Assembly: GCA_002382645.1 (NCBI GenBank) | Contig: DFYP01000101.1 | Location: 1 to 5,318 of the forward strand | Direction of reading: 5' to 3' | Source: Desulfovibrio sp. UBA4079 | GTDB taxonomy: Bacteria; Desulfobacterota; Desulfovibrionia; Desulfovibrionales; Desulfovibrionaceae | Length of the DNA stretch: 5,318 nt | In this document: one piece after another, positions 1 to 5,318 of the stretch | Layout: each line of letters starts with the position of its first letter | Position numbering within the stretch: the first letter of the stretch is position 1 | The notes under the pieces: generated by a model | Database searches by the model: none | Seen by the model: the letters and a program-made list of their open reading frames with translations, nothing else | Told to the model about the DNA's origin: nothing | Program-made: the position numbers and the translations under genes

Positions 1-340
1 GGGAGTGGCAGACGATCTGGGCGTCCTTGAGCTTGCCCGCGAGCCAGGCCTCGGCCGCCGCGCGCACCGGGCCCGAGGCCCCGCGCGTGACCCGGATCCC
101 GGCCTGGCCCAGGCGCGTCACCGCGCCCTCGCCCATGTTGCCGCCCACCAGGGCCGTGACGCCCTTCTCCACCAGGATGGGGATGAGGTTGGACTTGCAG
201 CCGCAGGACGGCGGCGGGGTGAAGCTCTCCTCGCCGGTGATGGCCTTGTTCTCGTCCACGACGAAGACGGTGAAGGACTGGCAGTGGCCGAAATGTTCGT
301 CCACCATGCCGTCCCGGGTGGGAACCGCGATCTTGAGCAT
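1..340 (-). CDS. NifX/NifB-like dinitrogenase Fe-Mo cofactor domain protein (3' end outside window)
   Basis: The 113 visible residues begin MLKIAVPTRDGMVDEHFGHC and form one small alpha/beta domain of the dinitrogenase iron-molybdenum cofactor family (NifX, NafY, the NifB C-terminus and many stand-alone homologues). Seen directly: an opening beta strand, then the EHFGHC motif at 15-20, a Cys-Gly-Cys-Lys-Ser motif at 46-50, a glycine-rich VGGNMGEGA turn near 65-73, and C111-H112 at the cut end. Family members bind Fe-S or Mo-containing clusters or precursors, and the Cys and His residues here are plausible ligands; that role is inference. The ATG start is supported by GGAGGT at 345-350. Stand-alone members are usually around 110-130 residues, so only a short tail should be missing. 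No nif structural gene is visible, so a role in nitrogen fixation should not be assumed. It could be a general metal-cluster carrier. Confidence 0.87.
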   Translation of the reverse strand, partial: MLKIAVPTRDGMVDEHFGHCQSFTVFVVDENKAITGEESFTPPPSCGCKSNLIPILVEKGVTALVGGNMGEGAVTRLGQAGIRVTRGASGPVRAAAEAWLAGKLKDAQIVCHS

Positions 341-344
341 GTTG

Positions 345-350
345 ACCTCC
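345..350 (-). promoter_or_regulatory. Shine-Dalgarno site of the NifX-like gene
   Basis: GGAGGT on the minus strand, four bases before the ATG at 340-338. It fixes the start of a gene that has no stop codon inside the window. A small GCCCG/CGGGC hairpin (355-368) lies directly upstream; with only five base pairs it is too weak to call a regulatory structure. Confidence 0.75.
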
Positions 351-388
351 GAAAGCCCGGATGCGGGCGTTTTGCTCTGGCAGGGCCC

Positions 389-416
389 TAGATAACCACT
401 TGGGATAAAAGGTCAA
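389..416 (-). promoter_or_regulatory. possible sigma70-type promoter of the NifX-like gene
   Basis: The 99 bases between the MFS stop and the NifX-like start contain TTGACC (416-411, five of six matches to the -35 consensus), a 16-base spacer, and TATCTA (394-389, three of six matches to the -10 consensus). This stretch is visibly richer in A+T than the flanking genes. Transcription would begin near 382, leaving a leader of about 40 bases. No convincing terminator separates this gene from the MFS gene, so read-through from upstream is also possible. Confidence 0.4.
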
Positions 417-439
417 CCGAGTGATTTGGTCGGGATTGC

Positions 440-1591
440 CTAGCGCAGGATCAGCCAGGCAATGGCCAGGAGCACCAGGGCCAGCCCCGCGCCCACGCTG
501 AAGACCGCGGAGAGCCCGAAGCCCGTGAAGACCAGGCCCATGAACAGGGGCGCCAGGGTCTGGGACAGGCGCAGGATGAGCCCGTTCACGGCCATGACCG
601 CGGCCCGGTTCTCCAGGCCGCCCACCCCGCTCAACAGGGTGAGCAGGCTCGGCAGGTTCAGGCCCTGGCCCAGTCCGAACAGGAGGATCGGCAGCACGGC
701 CCACCAGAGCCCGGGAATGCGCGGCAGCAGGAGCATGGCGGCGATGTAGAAGAAGAAGGAGCAGCGCAGGAGGCGCATCTCGCCGAACCGGCCGGAGAGC
801 CGCCCCAGCTGGGAGGCGGCCAGGGCCGTGGCCAGGGAGGCCACGGACAGGATCGCGCCGATCTCCAGGGGCCCGGCCGCGCGCTCGTGCAGGAGCACCG
901 GAAGATAGGTCACGAACGCGCCGTAGAGCAGGACAAAGGTGCCCAGGCTCAAGGCGAACAGCGACAGGACCCGGCGGGTGCGCATGAGCCCCCAGGCCGA
1001 GCGCAGATAGGCCCAGAAGGCCTGGCGCTCCCGGGGCTCGGGATTGTTCATGAGCAGGGCCACGGCCAGGGCCAAGGGCAGGGCCAGGGCCGAGAGCAGG
1101 AAGGGCCAGTTCCAGCCAAGCCGGGCCAGGACCCCGCCCAGGATCGGAAACACGGCCGTGCCCACGGCCTGGACCCCGCCGTTGTAGCCCATGGCCGTGA
1201 TCCGCTCGCGGCCCTCGAACAGGTCCCCGATGAGGGTTCCGGCCAGCACGCTCAAGGGACCCGCGCCCACTCCCTGCACGGCCCGCAGGACACAGAGCGA
1301 GAACAGGCCGCGGGCCAGGAAGCAGGCGCTGCCGGCCAGGCCGAAGAGGATCAGGGAGCCCACCAGGACCTTCTTGCGGCCCAGGCGGTCGGCCAATATC
1401 CCGCCCACCGGGGCCATGACCACCCCGGGCAGGCTGAAGGCCGCGATGACCCAGCCGATGGACCCGGCCGGGATGGACAGGTCGCGGATCATCAGGGGCA
1501 GGGCCGGAAGCAGGCTCATGACGCTCATGATGGCCATGAGCGTGACCCCGAAGACGAGCAGAAGGTTGCGGTCGAGAACGAGGCGGCGCAC
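440..1591 (-). CDS. major facilitator superfamily (MFS) permease, substrate unknown
   Basis: A 383-residue inner-membrane transporter with about twelve hydrophobic segments, at roughly 11-33, 43-64, 75-95, 98-122, 133-156, 160-181, 208-230, 241-262, 272-291, 295-315, 330-355 and 358-382. The polar linker between the halves is at about 182-206. The MFS motif A is clear between segments 2 and 3 (GGILADRLGRKK, 63-74), with a degenerate copy in the second half (GRLSGRFG, 263-270). An RxxQGxGAGPL motif (103-113) matches segment 4 of drug/proton antiporter-like members. The protein ends inside the last helix with almost no cytoplasmic tail. Translation starts at a GTG six bases after the proB stop; no ribosome-binding site is visible and the next in-frame ATG lies at residue 19, inside the first helix, so the GTG with coupling to proB is preferred. 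Its substrate cannot be read from the sequence; multidrug or metabolite export is a guess from family membership. Confidence 0.9.
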   Translation of the reverse strand: MRRLVLDRNLLLVFGVTLMAIMSVMSLLPALPLMIRDLSIPAGSIGWVIAAFSLPGVVMAPVGGILADRLGRKKVLVGSLILFGLAGSACFLARGLFSLCVLRAVQGVGAGPLSVLAGTLIGDLFEGRERITAMGYNGGVQAVGTAVFPILGGVLARLGWNWPFLLSALALPLALAVALLMNNPEPRERQAFWAYLRSAWGLMRTRRVLSLFALSLGTFVLLYGAFVTYLPVLLHERAAGPLEIGAILSVASLATALAASQLGRLSGRFGEMRLLRCSFFFYIAAMLLLPRIPGLWWAVLPILLFGLGQGLNLPSLLTLLSGVGGLENRAAVMAVNGLILRLSQTLAPLFMGLVFTGFGLSAVFSVGAGLALVLLAIAWLILR

Positions 1592-1597
1592 GGCGGA

Positions 1598-2755
1598 TCA
1601 GAGGGCCGCGTCCAAAAGCAGGTTGTCGCGGTGCACGGCCTCGGGATAGGGCGCCTGGCCCAGGATGCATTCGATCTCCGAGGTCTTGCGGCCCATGATC
1701 TTGCGCAGGTCCGCGGCGGAATAATTGGTCAGGCCCACGCCCAGGGCCCGGCCCTCGGGACCGGCGATGCGCACGAGCGCGCCCTTGGCGAACCGGCCCT
1801 CCACCCGCTTGATGCCCGCGGGCAGGAGGCTCTTGCCGCCGGAGGTGAGGGCCTTGACCGCGCCCTGGTCCACCCCGATCTCGCCCACGGGGTCGGCGTG
1901 GTAGGCCAGCCAGAACTTGCGGTGGGACACGGGCCGGTCTCCGGCGGGAATCCAGGTGCCCAGTTCCTCGCCGTCAAAGACCTTCTCCAGGACAAAGGGC
2001 GTGCGGCCCGAGACGATGAGCGAGGGCACGCCCAGTTGGGCCGCCCGGCGCGCGGCGCGCAGCTTGGAGTACATGCCGCCCGAGCCCACGCTCGTCTTGC
2101 CGCTGCACATGCGCGCCAGGTCCAGGGCCCCGATGTCCTCGATGCAGGTCAGGCAACGGGCCTCGGGATTCTGGTCCGGGTTGGCGTCGAACACGCCGTC
2201 GGCCGAGGTCAGGTTCACGAACAGGTCGGCCTGGATCAGGTCGATGGTCAGGCTGGCCAGGGTGTCGTTGTCCCCGAACTCCAGCTCGGCCACGGCCACG
2301 GTGTCGTTCTCGTTGACGATGGGGATGACCCGCCAGTCCAGGAGCCGCTCCATGGTGTTGCGGGCATTCAGGAAGCGCTGGCGGTTCTTCAGGTCGTCGC
2401 GGGTCAGCAGGACCTGGGCCGTGGCCTTGCCGTAGCGGGCAAAGGCCTCGTCGTACTCGTGCATGAGACGGCTCTGGCCGATGGCCGAGGCGGCCTGGCG
2501 TCCGGGCAGGTCGGAGAGCTCGGGCGCGGCCTCCCGGGACAGGCTGCGCATGAAGCCGCGGCCCGCGGACACGGCTCCGGAGGAGACCAGCACCAGGTCC
2601 AGGCCGCGGTCGTGCAGGGCGGCCAGCTGGTCGGCCAGACGGTTCACGGCGCGCGGGTCCAGGCCCGCGTCGTTGGTCAGGATGGCGCTGCCCACCTTGA
2701 CCACCACGCGCTTGGCCTTGGCCATGGCCTCCCGTCTGTCCGAAACACTGTTCAT
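1598..2755 (-). CDS. proB: glutamate 5-kinase with C-terminal PUA domain
   Basis: Catalyses ATP-dependent phosphorylation of L-glutamate to gamma-glutamyl phosphate, the first and usually feedback-controlled step of proline synthesis, in the cytoplasm. The 385 residues hold an amino-acid-kinase domain: VVVKVGSAILT (17-27, with the phosphate-binding lysine K20), VSSGAVSAGR (57-66), the RFLNARNT stretch (127-134), the glutamate-site segment VNENDTVAVAE (147-157), GDNDTLASL (161-169) and GSGGMYSKL (224-232, with K231). A PUA domain follows at about 291-370 and contains SLLPAGIKRVEGRF. The PUA domain is also present in E. coli ProB. The first ATG overlaps the obgE stop as ATGA. A second ATG (residue 11, at 2725) follows GGGAGG by only two bases, which is too close for a normal site, so the longer form is listed; the 375-residue form remains possible. 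No proA is visible, so the partner reductase is encoded elsewhere. Confidence 0.97.
   Translation of the reverse strand: MNSVSDRREAMAKAKRVVVKVGSAILTNDAGLDPRAVNRLADQLAALHDRGLDLVLVSSGAVSAGRGFMRSLSREAAPELSDLPGRQAASAIGQSRLMHEYDEAFARYGKATAQVLLTRDDLKNRQRFLNARNTMERLLDWRVIPIVNENDTVAVAELEFGDNDTLASLTIDLIQADLFVNLTSADGVFDANPDQNPEARCLTCIEDIGALDLARMCSGKTSVGSGGMYSKLRAARRAAQLGVPSLIVSGRTPFVLEKVFDGEELGTWIPAGDRPVSHRKFWLAYHADPVGEIGVDQGAVKALTSGGKSLLPAGIKRVEGRFAKGALVRIAGPEGRALGVGLTNYSAADLRKIMGRKTSEIECILGQAPYPEAVHRDNLLLDAAL
2752..2755 (-). other. ATGA stop-start overlap, obgE to proB
   Basis: The TGA of obgE and the ATG of proB share bases in the tetranucleotide ATGA. Only a weak AAGG lies upstream of the proB ATG, so translational coupling, with terminating ribosomes restarting on proB, is the simplest reading. 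It also places both genes on one transcript. Confidence 0.8.
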
Positions 2756-3798
2756 ATGGCCTTGTCTTGTACGGCAGCTTGGCCTGCGTTTTCAAGGGCA
2801 ATGACGCGCCGCCAGATCTCCTCCAGCAGCTCCTCCAGGCCGTCCCCGCGCAGGGCCGAGATGAAGAACATGGGGAGTTTGGCTTTGCGGGCCTTGGCCT
2901 TCAGGGCTTTCATGGCCTTGGGCTCCAGCGTGTCGATCTTGTTCACCACCCGGATCTGGTCCTTGCGGCCCAGCTCCTCGTTGAAGCGCGAAAGTTCGTC
3001 GTCCAGGAGCCGGAAGCCCAGGAAGGGATCGTCGTCCTTGATCTCCTCCACGCTCAGCAGGTGCACCAGAAAGCGGGTGCGCTCCACGTGCTTGAGGAAC
3101 TTGTGGCCCAGGCCCTGGCCCTGGCTGGCGCCTTCGATGAGCCCCGGGATGTCCGCGATGACCAGCCGGCGGCCCTCGTCGTCGTGGAGCACGCCCAGGT
3201 TGGGCACGAGCGTGGTGAAGGGATAGGCCGCGATCTTGGGCCGGGCCGCGGAGACCGCCGCCAGGAAGGTGGATTTGCCCGCGTTGGGCAGGCCCAGGAG
3301 GCCCACGTCGGCCAGGATCTTGAGCTCCAGGCGCAGGCGCTTCTCCTCGCCGGGCCAGCCCTTGTCCGCCCGGCGCGGGGCCTGGTTGGTGGGCGACTTG
3401 AAGTGGATGTTGCCCCGGCCGCCGTCGCCGCCCTTGCAGACCACCACAGGCTCGCCCGGGATGGTCAGGTCGGCCAGGAGCGTCTCGGAACCGTCCTCGT
3501 GCTGCTCCAGGACCTGGGTGCCCACGGGCAACTCCAGGATGAGGTCCTCGGCATTGGCCCCGCAGCGGTCCTTGCCCATGCCGTAGTCGCCGTTGCGCGC
3601 CTCGTAGAGCCGTTTCAGCCGGAAGTCGAACAGGCTCAGGATGCGCTCCGCGGCCATGAGCACCACGTCGCCGCCCTTGCCCCCGTCGCCGCCGTCCGGC
3701 CCGCCCTTGGGCAGACACTTTTCGCGGCGGAAGGACACGCAGCCGTTGCCGCCCTTGCCCGAGCGCACGGTGATGGTGGCCTCGTCGATGAAACGCAT
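2752..3798 (-). CDS. obgE: Obg-family GTPase
   Basis: A GTPase that binds the 50S subunit and acts in its late assembly, and links growth to guanine nucleotide (including ppGpp) state in the organisms studied. The 348 residues show the glycine-rich Obg fold at about 1-158, with SGKGGNG (13-19) and PKGGPDGGDGGKGGD (30-44). The G domain follows: G1 GLPNAGKST (169-177), switch I YPFTT (192-196), G3 DIPG (216-219), G4 NKID (286-289) and G5 SAL (314-316). After the G domain there is only a short tail, so the C-terminal OCT extension of some Gram-positive Obg proteins is absent. The ATG is preceded by GAGAGG (3803-3808), four bases away. The gene follows rpmA, as in many bacteria, but a strong terminator lies between them. 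It overlaps proB by four bases. Confidence 0.98.
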   Translation of the reverse strand: MRFIDEATITVRSGKGGNGCVSFRREKCLPKGGPDGGDGGKGGDVVLMAAERILSLFDFRLKRLYEARNGDYGMGKDRCGANAEDLILELPVGTQVLEQHEDGSETLLADLTIPGEPVVVCKGGDGGRGNIHFKSPTNQAPRRADKGWPGEEKRLRLELKILADVGLLGLPNAGKSTFLAAVSAARPKIAAYPFTTLVPNLGVLHDDEGRRLVIADIPGLIEGASQGQGLGHKFLKHVERTRFLVHLLSVEEIKDDDPFLGFRLLDDELSRFNEELGRKDQIRVVNKIDTLEPKAMKALKAKARKAKLPMFFISALRGDGLEELLEEIWRRVIALENAGQAAVQDKAI

Positions 3799-3834
3799 GG
3801 AACCTCTCTATCCTGCCCCGGGTCCGGGAGCCAT

Positions 3835-3872
3835 AAAAAAAGGCAGGGGACGCGCGGCGCGCGTCCCCTGCC
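3835..3872 (-). terminator. strong intrinsic terminator after rpmA
   Basis: On the minus strand, GGCAGGGGACGCGC (3872-3859) is the exact reverse complement of 3855-3842, giving a very G+C-rich stem of about 13-14 pairs with a small loop. A run of seven T follows (3841-3835). This is a textbook rho-independent terminator 19 bases after the rpmA stop. It works only toward decreasing coordinates: on the plus strand no T-run follows the hairpin. The obgE start lies just 36 bases beyond the T-run. Confidence 0.93.
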
Positions 3873-3891
3873 CCGCTTGCGTCAAATGGGA

Positions 3892-4161
3892 CTAGGCCTC
3901 GGCCGGGAGCACGTGGACCCGGGTCTTGACCACGTTCTTGCGGGTGTACTTCTCGTACTTGACCACGCCCTCGATCAGGGCGAACAGGGTCCAGTCCTTG
4001 CCCACGCCCACGTTCTTGCCGGGGTGGATCTTGGTGCCGAGCTGGCGCACGAGAATGTTGCCGGCCAGGACCTGCTGTCCGCCGTAGCACTTCACGCCGC
4101 GCCGCTGTCCCTGGCTGTCGCGTCCGTTTCTGGAGCTGCCGCCCGCTTTCTTATGCGCCAT
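3892..4161 (-). CDS. rpmA: 50S ribosomal protein L27
   Basis: Structural protein of the large ribosomal subunit whose N-terminal tail reaches the peptidyl transferase centre. The 89-residue product has the hallmark start MAHKKAGGSSRNGRDS and the core LAGNILVRQLGTKIHPG (32-48), followed by NVGVGKDWTLFALIEG (50-65) and VVKYEKYTRKNVV (66-78). Length is normal. The N-terminus begins directly at MAHKK, so there is no cleavable leader of the kind seen in Firmicutes L27. A good ribosome-binding site, TAAGGAG (4170-4176), sits eight bases before the ATG and contains the TAA stop of rplU, so the two genes are tightly linked on one transcript. Confidence 0.99.
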   Translation of the reverse strand: MAHKKAGGSSRNGRDSQGQRRGVKCYGGQQVLAGNILVRQLGTKIHPGKNVGVGKDWTLFALIEGVVKYEKYTRKNVVKTRVHVLPAEA

Positions 4162-4173
4162 GGCTGAATCTCC

Positions 4174-4485
4174 TTAGGCCTGGATGGACTTGACCTTCAG
4201 GCGGGTGAAGTCCTGACGGTGGCCCTGCTTCTTGTGGTAGTCGTTGCGCTTCTTCTTATGGAAGACGATGATCTTCTCGCCGCGGGCGTGGCCGAGCACT
4301 TCGCAGGCCACCTTGGCGCCCTCGACGTAGGGAGCCCCGATCTTGGTGTCCCCGGACTTGTCCACGAGCAGGACCTTGTCTATGGCCAGCTCGGAGCCGG
4401 GAGCGGCGTTCAGCAGTTCCACGCTGAATTCGAGGCCTTCCTCGACGCGGTACTGCTTGCCACCGGTTTCGATGATTGCGAACAT
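4174..4485 (-). CDS. rplU: 50S ribosomal protein L21
   Basis: A 23S rRNA-binding protein of the large subunit. From the ATG at 4485 the product is 103 residues, the usual bacterial length, and opens MFAIIETGGKQYRVEEG as L21 proteins do. The basic C-terminal signature includes HKKKRNDYHKKQGHRQDFTR (76-95), followed by LKVKSI. An upstream in-frame ATG at 4500 would add MEDHA, but it has no ribosome-binding site and itself overlaps the GGAGG (4494-4498) that stands eight bases before the 4485 ATG, so the shorter start is chosen. The gene is first in an rplU-rpmA unit, probably driven by the promoters at 4516-4586. Confidence 0.98.
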   Translation of the reverse strand: MFAIIETGGKQYRVEEGLEFSVELLNAAPGSELAIDKVLLVDKSGDTKIGAPYVEGAKVACEVLGHARGEKIIVFHKKKRNDYHKKQGHRQDFTRLKVKSIQA

Positions 4486-4493
4486 TGCATGAT

Positions 4494-4498
4494 CCTCC
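4494..4498 (-). promoter_or_regulatory. Shine-Dalgarno site that decides the rplU start
   Basis: GGAGG eight bases upstream of the ATG at 4485. It overlaps the alternative ATG at 4500, so using the upstream ATG would place the only good ribosome-binding site inside the coding region. It also agrees with the conserved N-terminus of L21. Confidence 0.85.
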
Positions 4499-4515
4499 AT
4501 CGTTCAGGAAGGGGG

Positions 4516-4545
4516 AATTTAGCCGCAGAGGGGGCGGGAAGTCAA
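4516..4545 (-). promoter_or_regulatory. proximal candidate promoter of rplU-rpmA
   Basis: TTGACT (4545-4540, five of six matches to the -35 consensus), an 18-base spacer, and TAAATT (4521-4516, four of six with the first, second and last -10 bases kept). Expected transcription start is near 4509, giving a leader of about 24 bases that still includes the GGAGG site. Placement directly ahead of a ribosomal protein gene fits. Confidence 0.6.
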
Positions 4546-4557
4546 GCCCCGGACGGG

Positions 4558-4586
4558 ATTTTTTTCACACCCCGGATGAGAGTCAA
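4558..4586 (-). promoter_or_regulatory. distal candidate promoter of rplU-rpmA
   Basis: A second TTGACT (4586-4581), a 17-base spacer, and AAAAAT (4563-4558, four of six -10 matches). The A+T-rich stretch just upstream (about 4587-4600, with AAAAGG and AATAAAA) resembles an UP-element position. It lies 41 bases upstream of the proximal promoter and uses the identical -35 hexamer. The -10 box is the weaker part of the call, since it is mostly a run of A. Confidence 0.45.
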
Positions 4587-4606
4587 AATCCTTTTATTCC
4601 AGGGCA

Positions 4607-5318
4607 TTAAAGCTCCGTGGTCTTGGCCAGGACCAGGACCTCCACCCGCACGGCCCCGGCCCGGCGCAGGGTCAGGACCCCCTCCTCCAGGGTGGCCCCG
4701 GTGGTCAGCACGTCGTCCACCAGGAGCACCCGGCGGCCCGAAACCAGGGCCGGGTCCGCGGCAAAGGCGTTGCGGATGTTCTCCCGCCGCTTGGGCCCGG
4801 GCACCCGGGTCTGGGGCGTGGTCCGGCGCACCCGGCGCAGGGCTTGGGCCGCCAGGGGAATGCCGCTCTCCCGGGACAGCCGCCGGGCCAGTTCCAGGCT
4901 CTGGTTGTAGCCCCGCCAGACGAGCCGTCTCGGGTGCAGGGGCACGGGCACGATCATCTCCGGCCCGGGGAGCCCGGGCCGGAAGGCCTCCAGGATCAGG
5001 GTCTGGAGCAGGCGGCCCAGGCCCAGGCCGCGCTGGAACTTGTAGCGCAGGATGAGGTCGCGCAAGAGCCCCTGGTAGGGTCCATGGCAGTGCAGCAGGT
5101 CCCAGGGCTTGGGCTCGCGGCGGCAGTCGGCGCAGAGCATGGGGGGCAGGTTCGGGTCAGCGGCCAGGGCCCCGCAGCCCGGGCAGAAGCCGCCCGGACG
5201 GGGGGCCAGCTCCCGGGCGCAGTCCGGGCAGGGCCGCGCCGGCCCCTCCTGGAGCCTGCCGCAGGCCGGACAGCGGGACTCCAGGAGTCCCAGACGCCCG
5301 AGCCAGCGCGCCAGCCCC
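4607..5318 (-). CDS. ComF-family phosphoribosyltransferase-like protein (5' end outside window)
   Basis: The open frame runs from the window edge to a TAA at 4609-4607, giving 236 visible residues; an internal ATG at 5140 would cut off most of the zinc region and is not the start. In visible-fragment numbering, four CxxC pairs (C16/C19, C30/C33, C45/C48, C62/C65) form the N-terminal zinc-binding region typical of ComF. Then come PVPLHPRRLVWRGYNQS (124-140) and the PRPP-binding loop VLLVDDVLTTGATL (197-210) of type I phosphoribosyltransferases. ComF is needed for DNA uptake in naturally transformable bacteria, and the E. coli relative is GntX (YhgH). The enzymatic substrate is not established, so competence is only one possible role. 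Little is missing at the N-terminus, judging by family members in which the first CxxC lies near residue 10-25. No clear terminator follows before rplU. Confidence 0.92.
   Translation of the reverse strand, partial: GLARWLGRLGLLESRCPACGRLQEGPARPCPDCARELAPRPGGFCPGCGALAADPNLPPMLCADCRREPKPWDLLHCHGPYQGLLRDLILRYKFQRGLGLGRLLQTLILEAFRPGLPGPEMIVPVPLHPRRLVWRGYNQSLELARRLSRESGIPLAAQALRRVRRTTPQTRVPGPKRRENIRNAFAADPALVSGRRVLLVDDVLTTGATLEEGVLTLRRAGAVRVEVLVLAKTTEL

Noticed and set aside
5..395. Plus-strand open frames opposite the NifX-like gene
   Set aside because: The minus-strand reading gives a recognisable family domain with a ribosome-binding site, whereas the plus-strand products have no recognisable motif.
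421..439. Possible terminator after the MFS gene
   Set aside because: Only a four-pair CCGA/TCGG stem with a nine-base loop can be formed, and no T-run follows it.
1050..1110. Repeated GGCCAGGGCC-like units
   Set aside because: These encode a Leu/Ala-rich membrane segment of the permease with G/C-ended codons. The repetition comes from composition, not from a DNA repeat element.
887..3226. A 779-codon open frame on the plus strand opposite the MFS gene, proB and obgE
   Set aside because: It is antisense to three clearly conserved genes. Its product is low-complexity (Gly, Gln, His, Ala, Asp, Arg), as expected from the complement of G/C-ended codons, and it crosses gene borders. Long spurious frames like this are normal in high-GC DNA.
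3880..3885. TTGACG on the minus strand just after the rpmA stop, as a -35 box for obgE
   Set aside because: A -10 box at 16-18 bases would fall in the terminator stem, which is almost all G and C, and any transcript would then meet the terminator.
2767..4167. A 466-codon plus-strand open frame across obgE and rpmA, and a 432-codon minus-strand frame at 2792-4090
   Set aside because: Both are shadows of obgE and rpmA in other frames. They run through the intrinsic terminator and have compositions biased to Gly, Arg, Pro, Ala, His or Gln, with no recognisable domain.
4547..4565. CCCCGGACGGGA followed by seven T on the plus strand, resembling a terminator
   Set aside because: Only about three to four pairs can form, around a very short loop, and no plus-strand gene exists upstream. 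The T-run is better explained as part of the A+T-rich promoter region on the minus strand.
4219..5055. A 278-codon plus-strand open frame across rplU and the ComF-like gene
   Set aside because: It is antisense to two clear genes and crosses the promoter region. Its second half is Gly/Pro/Ala/Arg-rich shadow sequence.

Overview
This window is G+C-rich throughout, with coding third positions almost all G or C. Every gene I can support lies on the minus strand. The gene set and order are comF-like, rplU, rpmA, obgE, proB, an MFS transporter gene and a NifX-like gene. Together with the protein sequences and a NifX/NifB-type accessory protein, this suggests a high-GC anaerobic proteobacterium, most plausibly a sulfate reducer of the Desulfovibrionales. 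That placement is inference from gene order and general protein character, not from a database match.

Layout in the direction of transcription (right to left): (1) 5318-4607, a ComF-family phosphoribosyltransferase-like protein, cut at its 5' end by the window edge. (2) 4606-4486, a short promoter region with two candidate sigma70-type promoters reading into the ribosomal genes. (3) rplU (L21) and rpmA (L27), 12 bases apart. (4) A strong intrinsic terminator at 3872-3835. (5) obgE, proB and an MFS permease gene packed with a 4-base overlap and a 6-base gap. (6) A 99-base gap with a possible promoter. (7) A NifX/NifB-like iron-molybdenum-cofactor domain protein, cut at its 3' end by the left edge.

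L21, L27 and the Obg GTPase all serve the large ribosomal subunit, and their linkage is widely conserved. ProB opens proline synthesis, and it is a common neighbour of obgE. The MFS permease is the accessory member: it starts six bases after proB with no visible ribosome-binding site, so it is probably translated by coupling. Its substrate cannot be read from the sequence. The ComF-like and NifX-like genes appear to be separate units on either side.

I found no mobile element, CRISPR array, RNA gene, toxin-antitoxin pair or evident new system. The points most worth a second look are regulatory: the terminator inside the ribosomal protein/obgE cluster with no room for a promoter after it, the tandem promoters ahead of rplU, and the permease gene in the slot where proA or nadD often follows proB.
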